40,024 nt of DNA from assembly GCA_945889645.1 (NCBI GenBank), contig CAMDCA010000015.1, forward strand, positions 1-40,024. The letters are read 5' to 3'. The notes under the pieces are model-generated. The model saw nothing but the letters and a program-made list of their open reading frames with translations. It made no database searches and was not told the origin of the DNA. A program made the position numbers and the translations under genes. The DNA is from Rhizobium sp. Q54 (GTDB lineage Bacteria; Pseudomonadota; Alphaproteobacteria; UBA2966; CAIVPW01). Each line of letters starts with the position of its first letter. Positions within the stretch are counted from its first letter, which is position 1. Below are positions 8,526 through 15,711 of this stretch, in pieces.

Positions 8526-9329
8526 GTGAACGTTCTCGACGTCGACATCCGGCGGAAGAACTTCGTCTCGTCCAACGGCGGCGAGTTCGTCGCCATCGCG
8601 GACATGAAGTTCGCGGTCCCGCGCGGGCAGTTCGTCTGCATCATCGGCCCGTCCGGTTCCGGCAAGACGACGTTCCTGCAGATCGTCTCCGGCCTCGACC
8701 CCAAGTTCGACGGCGAGGTCCGCATTGCCGGCCAAGCACCGGGCATGGGCCCGCGCCTCGGCTACATGTTCCAGAGCCCGCGCCTGATGCCGTGGCTGAC
8801 CGTGCGGCAGAACGTCGAGCTCGTCGCCACCCACCGCGCCGTCGGCCAGGGCATGCCGCAGAAGCTGCTGGAGCAGGTCGGCCTGGCCGAGTTCATCGAC
8901 TCCTATCCGAATCGCCTGTCCGGCGGCATGCAGCGCCGCGTCGCGCTGGCGCGGGCGTTCGTCAACGAACCGCCGCTGCTGCTGCTCGACGAGCCGTTCA
9001 TTTCGCTCGACACGCCGGTGGCCGACAAGCTGCGCGGCATCCTGCTCGATCAGTGGCGCGCTCGCGGTGCGACCATCGTGTTCGTCACCCATGACCTGCG
9101 CGAAGCGATCCAGCTCAGTGACCGCCTGCTGTTCATGTCGGCAAGTCCCGGCCGCGTCGTGCTCGACGTGCCGGTGCCGCTCGATCGGCCGCGGGTGCCC
9201 GAGTCGGCGGAGAGCGAAGCGTTCCGCGCGCAGCTGCTCGCCCAATACCCGGCGCTGCTCGCCGGCCTGGAGAAGTCGCGCTTGCAAGACGGCGAGGCCG
9301 TTCGTCCGGCGGCATTGGGAGCGGCATAA
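8526..9329 (+). CDS. NitT/TauT-type ABC transporter ATP-binding protein
   Basis: A 267-residue ATPase that energises the importer encoded just upstream. Walker A GPSGSGKTT is at 41-49, the Q loop is Gln83 (MFQSPRLMPW, the SsuB/TauB form), the signature LSGGM is at 131-135, Walker B LLLLDEP is at 151-157 and the switch His is 189 (FVTHD). I chose the GTG at 8526 because upstream in-frame codons run into the permease gene. The TAA stop is directly followed by the ATG of the next ATPase, so translation is probably coupled. All catalytic residues are present. Confidence 0.9.
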   Translation: MNVLDVDIRRKNFVSSNGGEFVAIADMKFAVPRGQFVCIIGPSGSGKTTFLQIVSGLDPKFDGEVRIAGQAPGMGPRLGYMFQSPRLMPWLTVRQNVELVATHRAVGQGMPQKLLEQVGLAEFIDSYPNRLSGGMQRRVALARAFVNEPPLLLLDEPFISLDTPVADKLRGILLDQWRARGATIVFVTHDLREAIQLSDRLLFMSASPGRVVLDVPVPLDRPRVPESAESEAFRAQLLAQYPALLAGLEKSRLQDGEAVRPAALGAA

Positions 9330-10097
<768 letters not shown>

Positions 10098-10201
10098 GGC
10101 GGGCAGCAGCGGCGCGCGGCTTTCCCCCTTGCGGGGCGGGCCTTGGCTGAGGGCTAATACGGGGCGCATCCCGCAGTCCCCAAGCGGGGCCGGAGGGCCC
10201 G

Positions 10202-11674
10202 GTGATCCGGATCTACTCGCTCAGAGGGCTGCTACTCGCCCACGATTTGGCGTTCTTGCTGCTGATCGCAGTGACGGGCGCGATGGGCTGGCTCGGCCTC
10301 AGCCTGCGGCAGGAGGCGGCGGAAGAGTCGCTGCGCCTCAACTCCTTGATGACGCTGGTGCAGGAGGCGCGCGCCGACGTCTATCGTCAGATGTCGGAAG
10401 TGTTCGACCACGTGTTCCTCGGTGAGCCGACGGCGGTCACCGAGTACCTGTCCATCGGCCAGCGCATCCAACGCACCTTCCTGCGTATGGATATTGTGGC
10501 CGAGGAAAGTGTCGAGCAGGCCGCGGTAGACGAACTGCGCGGCTCCTACCAGGAAGTGCGCGGCCGCGCCGATCGCATCATGTCGTCGCCTACGCGCGCC
10601 ATTCGCCAAGCCGACCAGCTGGCGGTGTTCGTCACCGGCGACCTGCAGATGTCGTGGGTCGGCGACTACGAGCGCGTGCTGAACGCCACCGACGGGCTGC
10701 TGCGAATCACCCAGGCGGCCGAGCAAGCGCGTGTTTTGGACCTCAACCGCAACGTTGGCATCGTGCTCGCCATCCCGATCGTTCTTGCGGCGCTGCTGCT
10801 GCTGACGTCGCGCGGAATTCTGCAGCGCGCGTTCGTCCGGCCGCTTGCCGGCCTGCTGCGCGGCCTGGAGGAATATGCCCGCGGCCGCCTCGACTACATG
10901 GTGCCGGAAGTAGGCTCGGCCGAGCTGGTGACGTTAGAGCGCGCGGTCAACAGCATGGCCCGCGATCTGGCACAAAGCCGCGAGGCGCAGATGGCGTCGG
11001 AGCGCCAGGCAGCGCTCGGTGCCCTGGTGCCAGTGGTGGCGCACAACATCCGCAATCCGCTCGCCAGCATTCGCGCCGTCGCCCAAGTGCACGAAGGCGG
11101 CACGACGCCGCCCGAAGTCAGCCAAGGCCTGCGCGACATCCGCTACACCGTCGATCGCCTTGAGCGGTGGCTGAGCGCGCTGCTGTCGTATCTCAACCCG
11201 CTGCGCCTGACGCGGGTAGACGTGCGGGTCGCCGATGTCGCCGAGCAGGCCGTGACGATGCTGGCGCCGCGGTTTGAGGCCAAGCATATCCCCGTGCATC
11301 GCGAGGGATGGGATCTCGCCGTTCTCGCCTTCCTCGACGTTCACCTGATGGAACAGGCGGTGTACGGCCTGCTGGTCAACGCCATCGACGCTTCGCCGGA
11401 CGGCGCGCCGATCGCGCTGACCGTCCGTCGCAGCGGTCCCTCGGTGCAGCTGGTCATCGCCGATCGCGGCACCGGCATGCCGTTCCGCCCGACGCCCGGC
11501 GATCTCAACCCGGGTCCGACAACCAAGAGCTACGGCAGCGGCCTTGGGATCCCGTTCGCATTCAAGGTTTGCGGCTTGCATCAGGGCATGCTTGAGTTCG
11601 CCGCCCGCGAGGGTGGGGGCACCGAAGTGATCGTGACCCTGCCGGCCGCCGAAGGCGCGCGCACCGCAGCCTAG
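10202..11674 (+). CDS. Membrane sensor histidine kinase
   Basis: A 490-residue kinase. Membrane segment 1 is at about 13-34, a periplasmic helical sensor spans 35-183, membrane segment 2 is at 185-203, HAMP at 204-256, and the phosphorylated His is 281 in VVAHNIRNPLASIR. The ATP-binding part has the N box Asn393 (YGLLVNAIDAS), G1 DRGTGMP at 421-427 and G2 GSGLGIPF at 445-452. No PAS domain is seen, so the signal is probably periplasmic. The GTG at 10202 is chosen from its GGAG-like upstream site and membrane-type N-terminus. The response regulator follows six bases later, so they form one operon. The sensed compound is unknown. Neighbours suggest an alcohol, metal or redox signal. Confidence 0.9.
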   Translation: MIRIYSLRGLLLAHDLAFLLLIAVTGAMGWLGLSLRQEAAEESLRLNSLMTLVQEARADVYRQMSEVFDHVFLGEPTAVTEYLSIGQRIQRTFLRMDIVAEESVEQAAVDELRGSYQEVRGRADRIMSSPTRAIRQADQLAVFVTGDLQMSWVGDYERVLNATDGLLRITQAAEQARVLDLNRNVGIVLAIPIVLAALLLLTSRGILQRAFVRPLAGLLRGLEEYARGRLDYMVPEVGSAELVTLERAVNSMARDLAQSREAQMASERQAALGALVPVVAHNIRNPLASIRAVAQVHEGGTTPPEVSQGLRDIRYTVDRLERWLSALLSYLNPLRLTRVDVRVADVAEQAVTMLAPRFEAKHIPVHREGWDLAVLAFLDVHLMEQAVYGLLVNAIDASPDGAPIALTVRRSGPSVQLVIADRGTGMPFRPTPGDLNPGPTTKSYGSGLGIPFAFKVCGLHQGMLEFAAREGGGTEVIVTLPAAEGARTAA

Positions 11675-11680
11675 GACCGC

Positions 11681-13138
11681 ATGAGCGAAGCAGCACGCAA
11701 GGTTGACGACTCCAGCGCCCCGCACACCGGCCCGTCGTGGCGTATTCTGGTGGTCGAGGACGAGACCATGTTCGCCCGCGCCGTGGCGACCTGCCTGCAG
11801 CGCGCGGGACACCACGTTTCCCTTGCCGGCACGCTGGCCGAGGCGCGCAAGGTCCTGGGCGCTGCGGCCGTACCGCCCGACCTGGTCATCCTCGACATGC
11901 GGTTGCCGGACGGCGAGGGCTTCGATTTGCTCACCGGATTTGGCGAGGCAGGCGAGGCCATGCCGACCGTCATCGTCGTCACCGCCTATGGCGACATCGG
12001 CCAGGCTGTGAAGGCGATGAAGCTTGGCGCCGCCGATTACCTGAAAAAGCCGGTCGATCTCGACGAACTCCTCGTCACCCTCGACAAGGTGATGCGCTCG
12101 GCGCGGCTGCGCTCGCATCTCGACTATTCGCGCACGCGCGAAAGCCGCAGCGCCGACACCGGCGCGCTGATCGGCACGTCCGCGCCGCTGCGCGAGGCAC
12201 GCAAGCAGATCCAGACCATCGCCGCCGTCACCGGTGAGAACCCGCCGACGGCCTTGATCCTGGGCGAAACCGGCACCGGCAAGGACGTCACCGCGCGCCT
12301 GCTGCACCGCCTGTCGCCGCGTTCCGACCGCCCGTTTGTGCATGTCGACTGCGCGTCGCTGCCCAAGGACATCATGGAGGCCGAGTTGTTCGGCCACGTG
12401 CGCGGCGCGTTCACCAGCGCCCACTTGTCGCGCGCCGGACTGATCGAGGCGGCCGAGGACGGCACCGTATTCCTCGACGAAATCGGCGAGCTGCCTTCGG
12501 AGCTGCAGGCCAAGCTTCTGAATGTCCTGGAGCGGCGCGTCCTGCGCCGGGTCGGCAGCACCCGCGAGGTCCCGGTGACCGCGCGGTTCATTGCCGCCAC
12601 CAACCGCGACCTCAGCCAAATGGTGGCGCGCGGCGAGTTTCGCGACGACCTGTTCTATCGCCTCAACGTCCTGACCATCACGCTGCCGCCGCTGCGGTCG
12701 TGCCGCGAAGACATTCCGCAACTGGCGCGCCACTTCCTCGAAGGCACTTCGCGCTCCTACGGGCGGCCGATCCCGGAACTGCACGACGATGCGGTGGCGG
12801 CCCTCAAAGCGTACCCGTGGCCGGGCAACGTGCGCGAGCTCAAGAACGTCATCGAACGCAGCGCCCTGTTGTCGGGCGAAGACGGCATCACCGCCGACAG
12901 TCTCGATCTGAGCGCGGTGACTGCGCCGGGGCTGTCGGCGCGCCGATCGACCCCGCCGCCGGAAAGCGGCGTCAACACGCTGGCGGGGGCGGAGCGTTCG
13001 CTGATCGAGACGGCGCTACAGGAGACCGGCGGCAACACGTCCGAGGCGGCGCGCCGGCTCGGTATCACGCGCATGGCGCTGCGCTACCGCATGGAGAAGT
13101 ACGGGATTCGCCCCGCCGACTACACGCGCGGCTTCTGA
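11681..13138 (+). CDS. NtrC-family sigma54-dependent response regulator
   Basis: A 485-residue activator. The receiver domain (20-140) has acidic residues VEDE at 25-28, the phospho-acceptor Asp72 (VILDMRLPDG), Thr101 and Lys122/123. The AAA+ domain (about 160-400) has Walker A GETGTGKD at 195-202, Walker B GTVFLDEIGE at 261-270 and the arginine-finger region RDDLFYRLNV. The C-terminal Fis-type helix-turn-helix is at 450-475 (GNTSEAARRLGITRMALRYR). The sigma54-contact loop reads GAFTSA (242-247) in place of GAFTGA. It is co-transcribed with the kinase. Two sigma54 promoters lie in the 499 bp directly downstream, so its first targets are probably the sRNA candidate and the small exported proteins. 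Confidence 0.93.
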   Translation: MSEAARKVDDSSAPHTGPSWRILVVEDETMFARAVATCLQRAGHHVSLAGTLAEARKVLGAAAVPPDLVILDMRLPDGEGFDLLTGFGEAGEAMPTVIVVTAYGDIGQAVKAMKLGAADYLKKPVDLDELLVTLDKVMRSARLRSHLDYSRTRESRSADTGALIGTSAPLREARKQIQTIAAVTGENPPTALILGETGTGKDVTARLLHRLSPRSDRPFVHVDCASLPKDIMEAELFGHVRGAFTSAHLSRAGLIEAAEDGTVFLDEIGELPSELQAKLLNVLERRVLRRVGSTREVPVTARFIAATNRDLSQMVARGEFRDDLFYRLNVLTITLPPLRSCREDIPQLARHFLEGTSRSYGRPIPELHDDAVAALKAYPWPGNVRELKNVIERSALLSGEDGITADSLDLSAVTAPGLSARRSTPPPESGVNTLAGAERSLIETALQETGGNTSEAARRLGITRMALRYRMEKYGIRPADYTRGF

Positions 13139-13151
13139 CGGCGGAACCAAC

Positions 13152-13169
13152 TGGTCGCGGACGCGACCA
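13152..13169. promoter_or_regulatory. Perfect dyad, candidate activator site for the first sigma54 promoter
   Basis: TGGTCGCGGACGCGACCA is an 8-2-8 perfect inverted repeat, 13 bases after the response-regulator stop. Its centre is about 98 bases before the predicted start at 13259, a usual place for an NtrC-type enhancer site. The half-site TGGTCGC resembles TGGTGGC in the dyads at 13414 and 14090, but its spacer is four bases shorter. Binding by the adjacent regulator is inference. Confidence 0.5.
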
Positions 13170-13232
13170 AGCAACGCACGGCCGACGACGGTACCGGTGC
13201 GCCGCGGCGCCGTTTGCCTAGACGCGTCCCGG

Positions 13233-13247
13233 TGGCACGCGCTTTGC
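13233..13247 (+). promoter_or_regulatory. Sigma54 (RpoN) promoter 1
   Basis: TGGCACGCGCTTTGC matches the consensus TGGCACG-N4-TTGC at every fixed position, with correct -24/-12 spacing. It lies 95 bases after the sigma54 activator gene, and the predicted start is about 13256-13260. No protein gene follows before the terminator at 13347-13380, so it points to a short untranslated transcript. Confidence 0.78.
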
Positions 13248-13256
13248 GACAAGGGA

Positions 13257-13380
13257 GCCCGAGTGCCCTCCTCCCTAGAGCGGGTGGCGGCGCCGGCCTT
13301 GGCCGGATGGTCGTTCCCGATGCAAATCGCACGGCACTTCCAAGAGAAAGGCAGCCCCAGGCTATGGGGCTGCCTTTTTC
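13257..13380 (+). ncRNA. Candidate sigma54-driven small RNA with anti-Shine-Dalgarno loop
   Basis: The region from the predicted sigma54 start to the terminator is about 120 nt and has no credible reading frame with a ribosome site. It folds in three parts. A 5' stem (GCCCG at 13257-13261 with CGGGT at 13281-13285) exposes CCCTCCTCCCT (13266-13276) in its loop. A second hairpin is CCGGCC-TT-GGCCGG at 13293-13306. After an A/C-rich single-stranded stretch comes the terminator hairpin. The CCUCCUCCC motif is the hallmark of the alphaproteobacterial cuckoo-type sRNAs, which expose it in loops. The arrangement kinase, sigma54 activator, sigma54 promoter, sRNA mirrors cbrA-cbrB-crcZ in pseudomonads. 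No homologue is claimed. The RNA itself is inference from promoter, fold and terminator agreeing. Confidence 0.6.
13347..13380 (+). terminator. Rho-independent terminator of the sRNA candidate
   Basis: A 12-bp perfect stem (AAAGGCAGCCCC at 13347-13358 with GGGGCTGCCTTT at 13366-13377), loop AGGCTAT, is followed by a T run (13375-13379). It lies 209 bases after the response-regulator stop, too far to be simply that gene's terminator, and about 90 bases after sigma54 promoter 1. Confidence 0.92.
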
Positions 13381-13413
13381 GTTTCAGTCCTTCGGCGGAG
13401 CCGCCATCCCAAG

Positions 13414-13436
13414 GTGGTGGCTAATGACAGCCACCA
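13414..13436. promoter_or_regulatory. Repeated dyad GTGGTGGCT-N6-RGCCACCA, copy 1
   Basis: GTGGTGGCT at 13414-13422 and AGCCACCA at 13429-13436 form an inverted repeat with a six-base centre (AATGAC). Its middle is about 118 bases before the predicted start of sigma54 promoter 2, a typical enhancer distance. A second copy with the same arms and spacing lies at 14090-14112. It is likely an operator; the adjacent sigma54 activator is the best candidate binder. Two more short dyads lie between it and the promoter (GACCA-ACTAG-TGGTC at 13450-13464, CCTGCC-AGTTT-GGCAGG at 13491-13507). Confidence 0.55.
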
Positions 13437-13516
13437 TGGCCCCGAGCGTGACCAACTAGTGGTCCTCGGCAGCGGAAAACGGCCGGATTCCTGCCAGTTT
13501 GGCAGGCTCCGGGTTC

Positions 13517-13531
13517 TGGCATAGGCTTTGC
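13517..13531 (+). promoter_or_regulatory. Sigma54 (RpoN) promoter 2
   Basis: TGGCATAGGCTTTGC keeps the -24 TGGCA and -12 TTGC elements at exact spacing, with one deviation from TGGCAC. The predicted start near 13543 leaves a leader of about 95 nt before the small exported protein gene at 13638. A repeated dyad is correctly placed upstream. The gene and site lie right behind a sigma54 activator gene, which makes chance less likely. Confidence 0.72.
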
Positions 13532-13637
13532 CAATGGGAGTCATCGGAATAGCCAATCGGCTGGGGCTCCGGTCGCGGGGACCCGGAAATTCCAGTCCTA
13601 GAAGCGCACATGCGCCGATATTGAGGGAGGCACACAC

Positions 13638-14051
13638 ATGAAGTTCTCACGTTCCATCATCGCCGCCGGATTGCTGGCACTTGGTCTCGTTGGGCCGGCC
13701 ACTGCCGCCGGCAACCTGACCACCGGCGCCACCGTCATCAAGATCGACATGGCCGCCAACAAGTTCAGCACCACCGCAATCGAGATGGAAACCGGCAAGG
13801 CCTACAACCTCGACATCACCAAGGTCGCCGGTGGCGAGTACCAGTTCCGTGCGCCGGACCTGTTCTCCAACTCCTACATCTTCCAGATCGCCGTCGACGG
13901 TAAGGAGATCAAGACGCGTCACATCGACTTCCTCGAGTTCGACGATGCGGGCACGATCCGCGTCAACCTGGTCCCGAACCGGATCGGCTCGTTCAAGTTC
14001 TGGGTGACCGGTCAGGAAGCGACCATGACGGGAACCATCACCGTCAAGTAG
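13638..14051 (+). CDS. Small exported cupredoxin-like beta-sandwich protein, paralogue 1
   Basis: A 137-residue protein. Residues 1-24 are a Sec signal peptide ending ATAAG. The mature part is strand-rich with ETGKAYNLDITK, FRAPDLF and a closing strand GTITVK, the pattern of cupredoxin-like domains. It has no cysteine and one histidine (in TRHIDF), so the Cys-His-His-Met copper site of true cupredoxins is absent. It shares AGNL, ETGK, APDL and GQE at matching places with the next gene, so the two are tandem paralogues. GAGGGAGG lies before the ATG. A sigma54 promoter is upstream. Possible roles are periplasmic ligand, lanthanide or redox-partner handling, but none is shown by sequence. Confidence 0.8.
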   Translation: MKFSRSIIAAGLLALGLVGPATAAGNLTTGATVIKIDMAANKFSTTAIEMETGKAYNLDITKVAGGEYQFRAPDLFSNSYIFQIAVDGKEIKTRHIDFLEFDDAGTIRVNLVPNRIGSFKFWVTGQEATMTGTITVK

Positions 14052-14080
14052 CGTCCGGTAGGGAAATCGCGAAACCGGTA

Positions 14081-14122
14081 GGGGTTGTCGTGGTGGCTGC
14101 GTATGGCCACCACGCCAACCCC
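14081..14122. promoter_or_regulatory. Repeated dyad copy 2 inside a 17-bp hairpin
   Basis: A 17-base stem (14081-14097 with 14106-14122, one mismatch) contains GTGGTGGCT at 14090-14098 and GGCCACCA at 14105-14112 around a six-base centre. This is the same core as the dyad at 13414. It lies between the two paralogous genes, 53 bp before the second start. It may be a second regulator site, or an attenuating hairpin (a weak TTTT lies a few bases beyond it), or both. A possible sigma70 -10 (TACAAT near 14153-14158) follows, without a good -35. Confidence 0.5.
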
Positions 14123-14174
14123 CACCTCGTTTTCTGACTCAACGCTTTCCTATTACAATCTGGGGAGATGGATC

Positions 14175-14603
14175 GTGAAGAAGAACGCACTGATTGCCGC
14201 CGCTGCGTTGGCGGCGGGCCTTATGTGGTGGGTGACACCAGCCACCGCCGCCGGAAACTTGGCGGCGCGGCCGGTGGACATCAAGCTGACAGTCGATCGC
14301 GACCTCAAGCCTTCCGACACCATCTACCAACTTGAAACCGGAAAGTACGTGCGGTGGACCATCCGCAACGACGCCCCCGGCGAGGAGATGCAGTTGATGG
14401 CGCCGGACCTGTGGCGCTACTCGTATTTGAATTACATTAAGTTCGGCGAGAACGAAGTGTTCCCGTTCGGCATCTACACCGTCGAAATCGACGAGGACGC
14501 CGAAGTGCTGATCTTCTTCATTCCGATCCAGCCGGGCGACTACGACTGGTGGATCAAGGGACAAGAATCGCGCGGCCTGAAAGGCAAGTTCATCGTTCGC
14601 TGA
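14175..14603 (+). CDS. Small exported cupredoxin-like beta-sandwich protein, paralogue 2
   Basis: A 142-residue protein. A signal peptide (1-26) ends TPATAAG. The mature domain is rich in Trp, Tyr and acidic residues (ETGKYVRW, LMAPDLWRYSY, VEIDEDAEVLIFF, DYDWWIKGQE). It has neither cysteine nor histidine, so it cannot carry a type 1 copper site. The acidic cluster could bind a hard cation, but there is no EF-hand. I chose the GTG at 14175: GGGGAGA lies six bases upstream and it opens with a normal signal sequence, whereas an upstream in-frame TTG adds 30 residues through the hairpin. It is the tandem paralogue of the previous gene and is placed just before the Ped-type propeller gene. A 7-bp hairpin (TGACGCG/CGCGTCA, 14601-14621) covers its stop. 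Confidence 0.78.
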   Translation: MKKNALIAAAALAAGLMWWVTPATAAGNLAARPVDIKLTVDRDLKPSDTIYQLETGKYVRWTIRNDAPGEEMQLMAPDLWRYSYLNYIKFGENEVFPFGIYTVEIDEDAEVLIFFIPIQPGDYDWWIKGQESRGLKGKFIVR

Positions 14604-14644
14604 CGCGCTTCGCTCGCGTCAATTCTCTGGGAGGAGAATCATCC

Positions 14645-15688
14645 GTGACCAGTTCGCTTTGGACTCCGAGCCGCCGCGGTTTGCTGCAAGCCAGCGCCGC
14701 TGGTGCGGCCCTGGCATCGGCACCGTTCGGCGCGCATCCGGCGAAGGCCGTCGGCACTGGCCGTGTCTACGTCAGCCACGAAAAGTCCCATGAACTGGCG
14801 GTGCTTGATGGCACCAGCTTCAACGTCGTCAAGCGCATCAAGACCTCGCGCCGTCCGCGCGGCATGGTGTTCAACCCGGCCCACACGCTGCTGTACGTGG
14901 CGTGCGGTGATGAGGACGTGGTGGACGTGATCGACGTCGCCAAGGAGGCGGTTGTCGACTCGATCCCGACCGGTCCGTCGCCCGAGGTTTTGACCATCAG
15001 CCCCGACGAAAAGACGATGTTCATCGCCAACGAGGAAGACTCCTCGATGTGGATCATCAGCATTGAGGACAAGGTGCTGCTGCACGAAGTCCCGTCCGGA
15101 GCCGAACCTGAGGGCGTGCTGGTGACGCCGGACGGCAAGACCGTCTACCTGACGTCGGAAGTCGCCGACATGATCCACAAGGTTGACGTCGCTAAGGGCG
15201 TCATTCTCGACAACGTCGTCGTCGGCACACGACCGCGCCGCATGCGCGTGACGCCGGACCAGAAGGAACTTTGGATCACCTGCGAGTTGTCTGGCGAGGT
15301 CTATATCGTCGATATCGCCACCTACAAGGTCAAGGACGTCATCAACTTCCTGCCGCCCGGCTTCCGTCAGGTTGACGTGACGCCGGTGGGGCTTGAGATG
15401 ACCGCTGACGGCAAGAAGGTGTGGGTTACGCTCGGCCGTGCCAATCACGTCGCTGTCGTCGACGCCGCGACGCGCAAGATCGAGAACTACATCCTGGTCG
15501 GCTCGCGCCCGTGGGGCATCACGTTCACGTCCGACGAGAAGACCGCGTTCGTCGCCAATTGCCTGTCCGACGATATGTCGATCGTCGATATCGCGTCGAA
15601 GCGCGTTCTCAAGTCGGTTCCGACCGGGCGGGTGCCATATACGCCGCTCGTCAACGATCGTATCGGCTGGGCACCCGTCGGCAACTAA
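14645..15688 (+). CDS. PQQ-catabolism-associated YVTN beta-propeller protein (PedA2-like)
   Basis: A 347-residue periplasmic protein with a Tat-like leader (SRRGLLQASAAGAALASA at 9-26). Seven YVTN-type repeats fill the rest; typical units are VVKRIKTSRRPRGMVFNP, DGKTVYLTSE and GSRPWGITFTSDEKTAFVAN. This is the pattern of the propeller encoded beside PQQ-dependent catabolism ABC genes (TIGR03866 by recall, not searched). The GTG at 14645 follows GGGAGGAG. That site is exactly complementary to CTCCTCCC in the sRNA candidate at 13268-13275. The next gene starts 23 bp later. It is a likely periplasmic accessory of the export or metal system rather than an enzyme; no PQQ dehydrogenase is in the window. 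Confidence 0.85.
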   Translation: MTSSLWTPSRRGLLQASAAGAALASAPFGAHPAKAVGTGRVYVSHEKSHELAVLDGTSFNVVKRIKTSRRPRGMVFNPAHTLLYVACGDEDVVDVIDVAKEAVVDSIPTGPSPEVLTISPDEKTMFIANEEDSSMWIISIEDKVLLHEVPSGAEPEGVLVTPDGKTVYLTSEVADMIHKVDVAKGVILDNVVVGTRPRRMRVTPDQKELWITCELSGEVYIVDIATYKVKDVINFLPPGFRQVDVTPVGLEMTADGKKVWVTLGRANHVAVVDAATRKIENYILVGSRPWGITFTSDEKTAFVANCLSDDMSIVDIASKRVLKSVPTGRVPYTPLVNDRIGWAPVGN

Positions 15689-15711
15689 GGCTGTCGCAGG
15701 AGGAGCGCGTC

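Noticed and set aside
13197-13459. Short open frames over the sRNA region
   Set aside because: They lack ribosome sites, run through the terminator, and have Arg/Pro/Ala-rich sequence typical of random GC-rich DNA.
14081-14122. Simple terminator between the two small exported protein genes
   Set aside because: The stem is strong, but the T run is short and several bases away, and its core repeats the dyad at 13414. I kept it as a regulatory dyad and note attenuation as an option.
13638-14603. Lanmodulin-like lanthanide-binding protein
   Set aside because: There are acidic stretches, but no DxDxDG EF-hand loop in either protein.
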